Shown: piece by piece, positions 1 through 10,668 of the stretch | How positions within the stretch are numbered: the stretch's first letter is position 1 | Layout: every line of letters starts with the position of its first letter | Origin: Trema orientale | Taxonomy: Eukaryota > Streptophyta > Magnoliopsida > Rosales > Cannabaceae | Length of the DNA: 64,000 bases | NCBI GenBank assembly: GCA_002914845.1 | Contig: JXTC01000179.1 | Span: 326,957-390,956, forward strand | Direction of reading: 5' to 3' | Position numbers and translations under genes: made by a program | Notes under the pieces: model-generated | What the model was told of the DNA's origin: nothing | Seen by the model: the letters and a program-made list of their open reading frames with translations, nothing else | Database searches by the model: none

Positions 1-129
1 GTGTAATTTTGTCCCGTCATATTTTATTAATTAACTCCATATTGCACAATTATCACATTATGTGTGACTTAATATTTTTAGTTAGTGACTAATTATAAAA
101 ATTTGTCACACCCCAAAACAGCTTATATT

Positions 130-330
130 TCTCCGAAGTTCATCAATCAGCTGAAGTTATGGTCAATAAGTTATTGACCTTGGGTCAAGGAATTCATAAC
201 CTGGGGTGGGGTCAATTTGTGCGTCACATGGGGCGAAATTTTACTTGACCTTGGATCAAGTTGTATCTGATATGTAGTCAAGATATTCTTGACCTACATC
301 CAAGTTGGTCTTGACCTAGAGTAATAAATG
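130..330. repeat. Array of TTGACC/GGTCAA palindromes, left block
   Basis: The block contains repeated short dyads built from TTGACC and its complement, such as TTGACCTTGGGTCAAGG near 174 and TTGACCTTGGATCAAG near 244, followed by further GTCAAG and TTGACC copies to about 320. The units are degenerate and spaced about 30-60 bp apart. TTGACC/T is also the core W-box bound by WRKY factors, but a decayed satellite-like repeat explains the pattern equally well. Confidence 0.6.
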
Positions 331-566
331 AGATATTTATCAAATGATCTGAATTTCACTGAAACGTCTATTGCATAAATAATTTTAGGTAAAATGATAG
401 TTATGTTAATACCAGAAAACATAAGTACTGACTAGATATTGTTCAACAACCATAGAAAGTACAAGTTTTTTTTTTTTTTTTTTAAAAAAAGCAATTGTCT
501 TAACCACAATAAAAATTAAAGATAGTCTTTGGGTCACTTTTCTCAGTCAATTTCGGCTTAGTCTTC

Positions 567-1541
567 CTATTTCTGCAATCCATGATGATATAACTCGTAC
601 GCAAGCTTATGACGGAAGTAGTCCATCCTCTCGGCTTTAACATTGGAAATTTCAGACATCAAGAACTCAGCATACTTGATGACAAATATACCACAATTCC
701 CACTGAATAATAGCAAACTATCAAGTTAAATAAAGTAATTATATGAAGTCAGAGTCAAGTGAGACTTAACCTGAGGTTAAGCGATTCATGACCCTAGGTC
801 AAGGGATCCTTAACCTAGTGTCAAGCGATCCGATCCTTGATCCAGGGTCAAGAAGCGCTTGACCCAAAGAAAAAAAGTAAAACCTAATTTAACGTAATCT
901 ATAATAATCAAGATATTTTTGACCACAAGTCAAGAACTTCTTATCCTTTAGTCATGAGCGTCTTAATCTCTGCTCGTGTGCTCGTTGACATCAGGTCATA
1001 AAGATCTTGACTATGACCATGAACAACTTAACTTAACCTTAGGTCAGGATATTCTTGACTCCATCAAAATATGCAACATAACCAATGTTTTTGAAACATT
1101 CACTCTATAACCACTATTAACAAATTCGAAAATAGGTCATAATCGATAGATCAATAACTAAGAAAATAAACCCATATAAAAACACAAACCATACTACCAA
1201 CAAATCCCATAAAGATGTTAAATTTCACAAAAATCATAAACTATACTAAGAAATATATTAATTAATATTACTAAGATAGTTTTCTTTCCTAAGAAATACT
1301 ATCAAAAAATAATATTTTTTGAAAAATAAAATAAAAAACCAACCTTTTCTTCCACGACCGAATCAAGATTCACTTTTTCCCCATTCAAATCAACCGAATT
1401 TTCTACTGAAATATTAGGCTTCGACACTAGAGTCTTTGCTGTCAACTTTGATGACGACTTTCTCTTCTTTTCTGATGATATCGAAACTTGAGTTTTTGCA
1501 GAGGACGGTTTTTTAGCTTCGGCTAAGCGAGTTTTAGCCAT
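567..1541 (-). pseudogene. Ulp1-like (C48) cysteine peptidase gene relic
   Basis: Two coding pieces are visible on the minus strand. The first (1541 down to 1344) opens with ATG and encodes 66 residues, starting MAKTRLAEAKK and rich in Lys and Ser, then a GT donor. The last (702 down to 567) follows a CAG acceptor and reads GNCGIFVIKYAEFL, then YFRHKLAYELY, then TAG. This resembles the C-terminal end of the plant Ulp1 (SUMO/NEDD8 protease-like) catalytic domain, where the Cys before Gly is the nucleophile. The exons that should carry the catalytic His and Asp are absent from the 640 bp between the pieces, which is filled by TTGACC palindromes. I infer a deleted gene or a fragment captured by a transposon (Ulp1 domains also travel in MULE-type elements). 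That the two pieces belong to one gene is inference. Confidence 0.45.
735..1065. repeat. Array of TTGACC/GGTCAA palindromes, right block
   Basis: This is a second block of the same degenerate dyad (TGACCCTAGGTCAAGGGATCC and variants with TTAACC, TTGATCC and GTCAAG) lying between the two Ulp1-like coding pieces. At least eight half-sites can be counted by eye in both orientations. The unit is the same as in 130-330, and the Ulp1-like terminal exon (567-702) sits between the blocks. Confidence 0.6.
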
Positions 1542-2800
1542 TTTAAGCACTTTTGGGTTCCTTGAGAAGAGAAGATAAAGGAAAGGGAGAGACAAACTGA
1601 CAGAGAGGAGAGAGAAATGGTGAAAGAGAGGAAAAAGAGGAGAGAGAAATAATTTTTTACGGGAAAGTGTGGGAGGTATGGGACATGTCAAATCTGGATG
1701 GGACCATATCAAGTCATACATGGGGTTGGGTGCTAGGGGCATTTCAATCTTTTGCTTTAAATGAGCCCTATTTTTACTCCTAAAAGAACTAATCTAACCA
1801 ACCGGTCCTAAAAAAAACTAGAGGACCCTAACTAGTCCTATCCATGTCTTTTTCTCAATGCTCAAAGCTTAAACTTATCAGAAGTAAATGGGCCAAAGAG
1901 CTCATCAATGAAAAGAGAGAAATTTACATCCAGTACCTGTTTCTATAACTTATGTTCATAAATATCCTTTTTAATTTTTTTTTAAATTTATTTTTTTTAT
2001 ATTTACCATGGTTTACATTTTTAATTATAAATTTGACCTATGGTATACATTTTGAAATATGTGCCAATTTTTAATATAATTTTTATTCATAAAATGTGTA
2101 CCACGGTATACACTCGATGTATGAAATTTATACATATGTAAAACACTAGTAGTATATATTTCTAACAAAATGGATATAAAAATAGGTATTTATGAAACAT
2201 ACATAAAAAATAAATATTTATAGAAATATGGTTTTAAAAATGGATATTTATGAACTTTCCACTTGAAAAGACGAGAAAAATTGCAAAATGAGCCCATGGT
2301 GACGGCCAACTCTCCATTATAGTTAGCAGCATGCTCAACCCATGTCTCTACTCCTAACACGCGCATTAATCACATCCCCAGGTGTTCATTTGTATAATCC
2401 CCGACTAAATTTGTGTTGCCACGTGTCTCCTTCTCGAGCATTTTATATGTGGCCAGAAACAGGGGATCCATGATAACTAGACAACATATGGGCCTGAGTC
2501 TAATTTTGGTTGCAGTTGAAATACTTGAGAGCCACAAATGAGAAATGAGATGAGATAGGATAACAGTCCAGAAGCATTTTTAGTTTCCACAAAAACTCAA
2601 ATATTTTTAAGAAAAATAATCCAACGGTTATGTCAACTTCTTGTCATAATATCTACTTTTATTCCTATTTATCCCATTATTTTCCCTCCCTAAAAGATTG
2701 AATCTTGTTCACTTATTTATGCACTACATATAATTGTTGATATATCCTAAACTCTTTAGACTACTTCCCTCTCCTTCTCTGGAAAAAACAATCAGAAAAA
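1542..2800. other. Intergenic, divergent promoter region
   Basis: No gene is seen. 1560-1650 is purine-rich on the plus strand (CT-rich leader of the minus-strand relic). 1930-2250 is very AT-rich with repeated TATTTATGAA-like stretches and looks like decayed transposon sequence. 2280-2800 should hold the promoter of the malate dehydrogenase gene. Confidence 0.5.
2420..2425. promoter_or_regulatory. G-box (CACGTG) upstream of malate dehydrogenase
   Basis: The sequence reads GCCACGTGTC, a G-box/ABRE-like core for bZIP and bHLH factors, about 380 bp before the malate dehydrogenase ATG. Function is inferred from position and motif only. Confidence 0.35.
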
Positions 2801-4849
2801 ATGGAACAGACTAACCAGCGCATTGCAAAGATCTCAGCACATCTTTACCCTTCAAATTCCCAGGTATTTTTTATTTTATTTCATTTCATTTTTCAATTTT
2901 TGGTATCTTTGTGATGTACAATATCAGTATTTTGTGGTGTAAATAGGATATGGAAGATAGTTGTGGAGTGAGGAGAGCCAACTGCCGAGCCAAAGGTGGA
3001 GCTCCGGGCTTCAAAGTTGCCATTTTGGGCGCTGCTGGAGGCATAGGCCAGCCTCTGGCAATGCTAATGAAAATCAATCCACTTGTTTCAGTTCTTCATC
3101 TCTATGATGTTGTTAACTCCCCTGGTGTCACAGCTGATATTAGTCACATGGATACTGGTGCTGTGGTAATATATTATGTTATTTTCTTCGTTTCTCCAAG
3201 ACCCTTTTCTCTTTTTTGCTCAAAGCATCTGAAATTATACTTTTTTAGGTGTTAATAATTTGTTACTTCTAAGAGAAACTTGTTCTTTTGGAGCTATAGG
3301 TAAGGGGTTTTCTGGGGCAGGCACAGCTTGAGAGTGCTCTCACAGGAATGGACCTTGTAATCATTCCTGCTGGTGTGCCAAGGAAGCCCGGAATGACGAG
3401 GGATGATCTTTTCAACATCAACGCTGGAATTGTCAAGACTCTCTGTGAAGGAATCGCTAAGAGCTGCCCCAGAGCAGTTGTCAACTTGATCAGTAATCCT
3501 GTGAATTCGACGGTTCCAATTGCAGCAGAGGTTTTCAAGAAAGCTGGAACTTATGATCCAAAGCGACTTCTAGGGGTCACAATGCTCGATGTCGTCAGAG
3601 CAAATACCTTTGTTGTAAGAATCACTCCAAAAGGGTTCATGAATCAGCTTTCTCCTTAGGAATATAATTTGTCTGCCATGCTACTAATATATGGAACATG
3701 AATATGTGAGAGTGAGAACTGTCTTATATGCTTAAAAACGTTTCTTAGACTTCGATTTTAGAACATGGAGTTAGTCTTCAGGACTCTGTACTTATCATTC
3801 ATGGGGTTCATCTTCTGTTTCATTGATTTCACTGCAGGCAGAAGTTCTGGGACTTGATCCTAGGGATGTTGATGTGCCAGTTGTTGGAGGTCATGCTGGA
3901 GTGACCATCTTGCCACTTCTGTCGCAGGTATTTTATAACGTCTACTCTGAGTTCCAATATTTCAGACCTAATTGCAAAATCAAAATAGAAAGAATGCTCT
4001 TAATAAGAGGTCTAACAAAACAGATACATGACTCTCTGCAACAGGTCAAGCCACCCTCCTCCTTCACCCAGGAAGAAGTAGAATACCTGACAAATCGCAT
4101 TCAAAACGGTGGAACAGAAGTTGTTGAGGTAATTCCTTAATTTTGACTTAGACTGACTCTATAGCCTCCTGCTTACCTGATTTAACTTCTGTTATTTATT
4201 CGTTAGTTTTAAATGATAAGCACAAAAAGACTGCTTTTTGTTTAATACATCAGAAAACCGATGTTAAAAGAGAAAATTGTTCACATCATTGCAGGCAAAA
4301 GCTGGGGCTGGCTCTGCAACACTGTCAATGGTTAGCCATTCTTTACTCAAAATGCAAACATCATTACAGACTAAATTACAAACTCTTTATTGTAATTGGA
4401 GAGTGAAATATATCTTACAAGTATGAAACATTCACAGGCATATGCGGCAGTTAAATTTGCGGATGCATGCCTTCGAGGATTGAGAGGAGATGCTGCCGTT
4501 GTGGAATGCGCCTTTGTATCTTCTCAGGTACTGGTTCAAAGAATTTATCATGCTGCATTTTTCTGATATCAGTTCTAAACCTCTAATGCTTCTCATGACA
4601 GGTGACGGAACTTCCTTTCTTTGCATCCAAGGTTCGGCTAGGCCGTAATGGAGCTGAGGAAGTCTTCCAACTTGGGCCTCTAAATGAGTACGAGAGGTAT
4701 AAATCAACTGACTTTCTTTGTGCTAAATATGAAAGATCAAAGCTATAACTCATTTGCTCAACTCGTGTTTAATCAGGGTTGGATTGGAGAAAGCGAAGAA
4801 GGAATTAGCAGCAAGCATTCAAAAGGGGGTATCATTTATCAGGAAATAA
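2801..4849 (+). CDS. PMDH: Malate dehydrogenase, glyoxysomal/peroxisomal (NAD)
   Basis: It interconverts malate and oxaloacetate with NAD in peroxisomes/glyoxysomes, serving NADH re-oxidation during beta-oxidation and the glyoxylate cycle. Nine exons: 2801-2863, 2947-3165, 3300-3614, 3838-3927, 4045-4128, 4295-4330, 4438-4527, 4602-4696, 4777-4849; all borders GT..AG, giving 354 residues, the usual length. Residues 7-15 (RIAKISAHL) are a PTS2 import signal of the R-I-x5-H-L form. The NAD fold motif GAAGGIG is at 49-55. Substrate and catalytic residues R122, R128, D191, R194 and H218 (in VVGGHAGV) are all present. The gene looks intact. Exon 1 carries only the PTS2 peptide, and exon 2 opens with a second in-frame Met (residue 23). 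A G-box lies upstream. Family and compartment are secure; which paralogue (PMDH1 or PMDH2) is not. Confidence 0.95.
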
Positions 4850-5519
4850 ATGGAGGCAGATTGAGCGCTTATTATGTAATTACATCTTATAATAAGTAGT
4901 TTGTATCTGGAACCACCTGATGGAAATGAATCTACCTTCTTATGCGATAATTAGCTTATTCCGGAACCAGGAAATTTAGATAGAGTAGCACGAGTTTAGA
5001 CGATATTTTATAATAAAGATAACAAAATGAGTTCATCCTCCTCGAATTCTTTCTTTTATTTAAGAGTGTTGAATAGCTTATGTGGACAATGAGAACTAAT
5101 AAAACAGAGTGCACCACTCCCAAATACTCTATTCCATACCATAACGTCGAAAAATTTAGTTAATGGACTTTCTTCTCCTGCGCAATGTGAACCGAAATAA
5201 ATCTTCTAAAGGAAACTCGAAATATTATTCATATATTTTTAAGCATCACGTCATTCTTCGAGGGAAAAGTCTGCGAAAATGAAAATGGTTTCTATTATAC
5301 ATATGGCTCTCCTATTCGAGGAGTTGAAACCAACCTCGGGGAAGTACAAGTGAAAATGGAGCCTTCCTTAGCGAAGTCCATAAGATTTTTAGTATAATTC
5401 TATAACCATCCTATAACTCATCAGTTCATGTGTATTCTAAAAGGGACAAAAACACACCTTATCTTTACACTTCAATCCTGTTACCAGGAGGGGAAAAAAA
5501 AAAATCAAGTCACAGCAAT
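4850..5519. other. Convergent 3' intergenic region
   Basis: This is 670 bp between the 3' ends of the malate dehydrogenase (plus) and TIN1-like (minus) genes. It must hold both 3' UTRs. An AATAAAG-type poly(A) signal is visible near 5011 for the plus gene. No ORF or RNA gene is seen. Confidence 0.5.
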
Positions 5520-7395
5520 TTACAACGCGAAGGGGTCGGGAGGAGGATAAATAATAGGAGTCCTCGACATGGTCACATTCCCTGAAAGTACATTAGGCGC
5601 CACAGTGTCCTCCACAATCACAGGTTTAACCGGCACTACTCTCTCCGGCACAACCTTGTCACCATCCACCTTAGCAAGCACCTCAAAATGCATCCTTACT
5701 GTCTCAGGCTTTGTCCTCCACTCAGGGAAACCTTCCCACTCAACACCATCTCCTTCTTTCAACTTCTTCTCTGCTGTAAAGCCAATCTTCACAAAAGTCT
5801 GAGCTGACACATCTGCTTTCAGCAACTTGAAGGAGCCTTTCTTGTTAGCGTTAGGACCCAGAACAGATGCGAGTAGTGTCTCAAAACCAAGCAAGTTCGA
5901 GTTGGAGCCATTGACGGAAACCAGAGGCCACAGAGTGGTGAACTGACTTGCACTTAAGAGGGAAGTGGCCTCTTCTTGGAGATCAAGCGAGGAAAGGGTC
6001 TCAATAGCTTTGGATTTAGATGGTGAGGAAAGCTCCACAAGACCTGGTGCAAGTCGCTTAAGCTTAAGCCTGTTACTGGAAGAGGGTGACGATGATGATG
6101 ATGATGCAGGAGCTGTAATAGAGGTTGGGCCAACAATACGGAGTGAGAGCAGTGGAGTGCCTTGAGAGCGGGATGTGAGGCGTAGCCATTCAGCCAAGGT
6201 GAGTAGACCAGAGGCAAAAGCATTGTCCGTTCGGTTTAAAGGCAGAGGCAGATCAAGTGGGTGGCGCAAACTAACTGATCTGGCACCCTTGATGGTAACC
6301 ACAGCGCCGTCTGCTAGTATAATTTTCTTCAAGACACCCGCATCCACATCATGCTGCAGGTTTGAATTGATCCAAGAGTCAGTGCCACTATAAATTTCCC
6401 AAAACTAATTATATCCAGATTCTTTTCACATTAGACAACCTATAAATAAATGTATGTGAAAGAAGTTCAACGCCCTGAATCAAAGTTATCAAATTCGTTC
6501 TAAGAAACTTGTACTAAATTCAAGGGGCTTGGAAATCACACATGATTAGAAGTTACGCAACAAACAATAATAAAATTCAAACACTGCTTTTGCGATATTC
6601 TTCTGATTTCGTCCATTACTCTCATCCAGGCAACAGAATTGATTCACAACAAAATGATCCCATATTACACCTTAGGACTAATACCAAAATAACTCCTAAA
6701 ATCTAACGATGCCCAATAGAATATTTTATCAGAAAGTAACTAAAAAGCACTTAGATCTTATGTCTATCCAATTCCTATCGTAATAATCTTTCAAAAAATA
6801 CTTACGGGGAGGGAGATCCTCATATCCTGGGCGTCCTGGATCCAAAGCTCCATTGGGCCAGCGAGCTGAAACGGAGCCAAAACGGGCGGTAACCCATTAT
6901 CCAATTTACTCTTCTCAACTAGCCCATTCTCATCGCCGGGTCGAACAGGTTCCTCAACCCGAAATATGGGCAAATCAACGTAGTCCCATCGATTAATATC
7001 CTCCAAAAGCTTGAAAGGAAGGACCTTGTTATCAACCTCAACATCGAACTCATACGCAACCGAATGCCCCACCCGCGCATCCCTCATGTCAAAGCCAGAT
7101 ATCTTAAACTCATCGGCTTGAAGCCCCAACCACTTCACCGTCGCGTCCTTCAAATCCTAATAAAAAAAATAGAATAATAAAAAATTAAATGAAATTTAAC
7201 ACTTAACCGATGAGACAAGAGACTTTCTCAAATAATAATAATAAAAAAAATTCTGATTGAATTGCTTACAGAGATAGCTTTTGGATATGGGGGTGTGAAA
7301 TCGGGAGACGAAACCAGAGCCGAGGAAGACAATGGAGACAGCGTCACCAGGAGAAGCAAAAACAGAGTCCGGAGACGAAACGACGCGAGCGCCAT
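5520..7395 (-). CDS. TIN1: TUNICAMYCIN INDUCED 1-like ER-stress secretory protein
   Basis: Three exons on the minus strand: 7395-7270, 7156-6806 and 6353-5520, all phase 0, giving 436 residues; the Arabidopsis protein is similar in length (about 420). The start is the ATG at 7395, chosen because it yields a signal peptide: basic ALASFRLR, then a leucine-rich core, then small residues by about 26. The mature part has no domain I can name; conserved-looking stretches are VKWLGLQADEFKISGFD, MELWIQDAQDMRISLP and SVSLRHPLDLPLPLNRTDN, with a Ser-rich linker in the middle. TIN1 is described as a plant-specific ER-stress-induced protein that affects the pollen surface; biochemical activity is unknown. 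I match it from memory of these stretches, so the name is probable rather than certain. The upstream region carries sites fitting ER-stress control. Confidence 0.7.
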
Positions 7396-7531
7396 TGTCG
7401 TAGAGAGAAGAAGCTTTGCGGAGAGAACCCCGGACTTGGAAAAGCGATTTCAGAAGCTCGGAATTTTGGTAATGGCGGTGAGAATTTGGGACAAGAGTGG
7501 GTGAAAATAATTTTGGGTATTTGGAGAGAGA

Positions 7532-7533
<2 letters not shown>

Positions 7534-7571
<38 letters not shown>
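7534..7571. repeat. 38-base homopolymeric G tract (C on gene strand)
   Basis: Thirty-eight consecutive Gs on the plus strand lie 139 bp upstream of the TIN1-like ATG, flanked by a GA-rich run. On the gene's strand this is a C38 tract, probably in the 5' leader or core promoter. The exact length is uncertain because homopolymers are often misassembled. Confidence 0.9.
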
Positions 7572-7572
<1 letters not shown>

Positions 7573-7609
7573 AGTTTCTGGATGTGCGGCGGAGGATCAA
7601 GGAAGGTGG

Positions 7610-7632
7610 TGACGTGGAGGTTGTTAGCCAAT
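7610..7632 (-). promoter_or_regulatory. ERSE/UPRE-like element, proximal
   Basis: On the minus strand the order is ATTGG (7632-7628), ten bases, then CCACGTCA (7617-7610). ATTGG plus CCACG is the composition of plant unfolded-protein-response elements bound by NF-Y and bZIP28/bZIP60. The spacing is not the canonical one. It lies about 215 bp upstream of the TIN1-like ATG. Confidence 0.4.
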
Positions 7633-7690
7633 GGGAAGCGAGGAAATGATGCGAAGGGTTAAGGTGATTGGCTAGGATGTGTTGGGAGTT

Positions 7691-7701
7691 GATGACGTGG
7701 A
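7691..7701 (-). promoter_or_regulatory. P-UPRE-like element (TCCACGTCATC)
   Basis: The minus strand reads TCCACGTCATC, which equals the 3' eleven bases of the P-UPRE (ATTGG-T-CCACGTCATC) as I remember it from BiP promoters. The ATTGG half is not adjacent. It lies about 300 bp upstream of the TIN1-like ATG and fits regulation by ER-stress bZIP factors. Confidence 0.45.
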
Positions 7702-7884
7702 GTCTGGTATTAAAAGGTTGCTTCGGAATTCGGGATGGATGGGTGGGTCCCCACCCTGCCTAGGCTACGCGGTTTTATAGGCGTGGGTTTAGGCGGAGAA
7801 GGCTGCAAAAAGTCTGGAAATTGGTTCGAAACGACATCGTAATGTGTGGTTCTGTGAATTGGTAAAAAAGTTGGGGGGTCAAAA

Positions 7885-7958
7885 TGGCGTCGCCCGGACT
7901 CGAACCGGAGACCTTCAGTGTGTTAGACTGACGTGATAACCAACTACACCACGACACC
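7885..7958 (-). tRNA. tRNA-Val (anticodon AAC)
   Basis: The minus strand folds into a complete cloverleaf. The 7-bp acceptor stem starts GGTGTCG and ends CGACGCC with discriminator A. The D arm starts GTGTAGTTGG. The anticodon stem is TCAGT/ACTGA with loop CTAACAC (anticodon AAC). The T arm has loop TTCGAGT. There is no intron and CCA is not encoded, as usual in plants. A TTTT Pol III terminator follows directly below 7885. Internal A and B boxes are present. Confidence 0.95.
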
Positions 7959-10668
7959 CTTGATGCGTACGAGAGGCTACAAACATGTAATAGTAGCATA
8001 TTTGACAGTCTTATGTGGTATGGCCTCTATCTGGGCCAAAAGCCCACAGAATGAGAGATTCATATTTGGCATTATCAATTTTGACCATTATCTATTAAGG
8101 AACCATGCATAAATTATTTACGAAACTATACCTCTTTTAATGAAATTTTTGGAATGCCGAATTTGCCTATGCATCTCCACCACCTAGTGAACGCTCGACC
8201 ACGGTTGAAAATACCTAATTTAAGTTCAGAAAATCAGATTTGATGACAACCATTCACCTTCTATGACTCTGATTATGACGAACAAGCATAGAGAAAGTTA
8301 GTAAAGAAACTAAGAGTGATCATGGTTCATAAACAAGAATATTTAGGCTTTTTAGTAAGGATATTTAAGAAAAGTTAGATATGTGACATGGCAACAAATG
8401 TTGAATTTTGATAAAATTTATGAATGAGTTTATTTTATCGCTATGATGGTATTATTAGACCCTTGGGTGTAAAAACCGCTTCATAATTTCCTGGAAATGA
8501 AAAAAAATAGAAGCTAAGGTAAAATAAATCTTTCTTCATTACGAGTAATGGTAAGTCAGTAATAGTTCATAATAATGTTATTTTGAAAAATAAAAGAGGA
8601 CGACTTATGATAGACATATTGCAACTAACCAATCAAGACTCTCCATTTTGGTAGATCTCACTATAGGCGCTTAAAGTGGAGAGTCAGGATAGGACAGACT
8701 CTGTCTCTAGCATTTTACAAAAAGAAATGGGTGCAGGGTGGTCTTAATTTGTTTATTTCTTAGAGATGGGTTTACTTAGAAAATGGGTGAAAAAAATTTA
8801 TTCCATTACTAAAATCTGCATAGTATTATTTTCCCCCTTATAGGTCTAACTCCCAACTCATCTCTATATTACTCTTTGTTGACACCAAAAATTGGTTCAA
8901 CAACGGGGTTGTGAAAATGTCAAAATTGGATGATGAACACAAGATTTTTACAATGGTTTAGTCATTCGAACAAAAAACCTACGTGCGCTATAGCTAATAT
9001 TATTTCGTGTACTTGAGATTACAAGAGTCTCTAACCCCCTTTTCTTGTGTACTTGAGATTACAAGATTATCTAGCCCCCTCTTCTAACTTGTTTCTTTGC
9101 GACAAAAGCGTCAGGTTGTTCCATAATTTCTCAAACAGCGGTGCGGGTCGTTATGTGACTAAGCGAAGTAACCCCGAAACGACCAGTCTCAAATGAACTT
9201 TCGATAACTTCGACCAGCTCCGAATCAGCTGTCCTAGTCTTCGAGCAGGCAGGAAATTCACGTTCACGCACAACATTCTCTTTGACCTAAGGGAATAAAA
9301 AAGTAAGCAAAAAATAAATGTCACACAGAAATCTGAGTTGTGGTCAGAGACTCGGAGAATTCAATATTTGCAGTTGGAGAATTATGGGGTTCAGCTAACA
9401 TCAAATGTTAACAAATGAAAAGAGGTGATTTGCCTAAGTAAAATAATAATTTTCCTTCTTGAGTAGTCCATTTAAATATTCTTATTACTCTCTTCATTTT
9501 CTCTCAATAGTTTTTATTAAGTACAGTGACAGGGAGAGTTCCATAAGTCGTTGCCAAGATCACAATCTTGAGTTGGAGACTAGGATAATACTATATTCTT
9601 CAATCATTGAGTTAAGTAAAATGAAATGTCTAATATTTTCGGATAAGATCTCCAATGAGGACAAAATTTTGATTTTTCAATTTTCTGTCTGTATAATCTA
9701 TATAAAAACTTGTCTGAATGATTGGTTCTTCACGTCCTGTTCAGTTACGGACACAATTTTATTCTTGGCAGCTTAGCTGTATTCCAACTCCTATTGGTAG
9801 AATAGTGAATAGAATTTAAGTAATAATTATTAAGTAGGTGACAAACTGTTACCCTTGTGATTAATGTTTTCCCAAGTGTTGAACATGTCAGCAACATTAG
9901 GGAAAGAAAACTAAATATTATGTCTCAAGAGATTCTAAGTCAAAACCATCTGTTGCCACTTTAACATCGGACAAATTATCAATTGAAGCAACATTTATTT
10001 AAAAATCGTTTATATTACCTTGCAGTATCACTGTGACTTTGATCAAGTGAAAAGTAGTTGCCTTGAGCTACACGTCAATTACTTAATGTAACATAATTGA
10101 TTTTCTAATTATGTGAAAGAGACAGGGCACACATTAATAGTTGCCTTTATTATTGCATTACTGAAAACAACACTTACATAATAAACAAATGACATAACAT
10201 TTTAAGAAAAGAGGGTTCCTCTGACGCCTCTAAAACATTGGATAAACAAACTGCTGAAACAAAAGGCCAAGCTCAATGCTCACCCCAAAAAACCAAATTT
10301 TCTCCCTTTCCGAACACTTTTTAAGGCAAGAAAGGGATAGTAATCAAAGGGTTCAGTTGTTTTCTACAACATCCCCTCAAAAAAGGATATTCAGACAAGC
10401 TGCAAGGTCATTCTTCTAAGACCAGGGTGAGGATAGAACATGATCAATAACTTGACCATGCAAAAAGGGAAACTGAACAAGATCACTCTTGCAAAGTGAA
10501 CCTCACAGCAAACAAGCTTTTAAGTTAATGGTCCAACTTGGTGGAGCACTACAGGCCTTAAAAACACATATTTTGAAATAGACTTGGACTGGTTATATGC
10601 TATAGGAAATTATTCTTTAGTTGTCTGAAGAGAGTTTTTCTTCATGTATTTGAAGTTGAGAACTTTTT
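7959..10668. other. Intergenic, no gene seen
   Basis: 2.7 kb without a credible coding region. Around 8638-8690 a short inverted pair (GACTCTCCA .. TGGAGAGTC) can form a hairpin. 8876-9250 begins TGTTGACACC and has an internally repeated TGTACTTGAGATTACAAG at 9008 and 9050, looking like a decayed LTR fragment. 10200-10668 is the 3' flank of the bHLH gene. Confidence 0.4.

Noticed and set aside
7196..7631. Two minus frames with long proline runs upstream of the TIN1-like gene
   Set aside because: The prolines come from the C38 tract; the third frame gives a signal peptide that joins exon 2 in phase.
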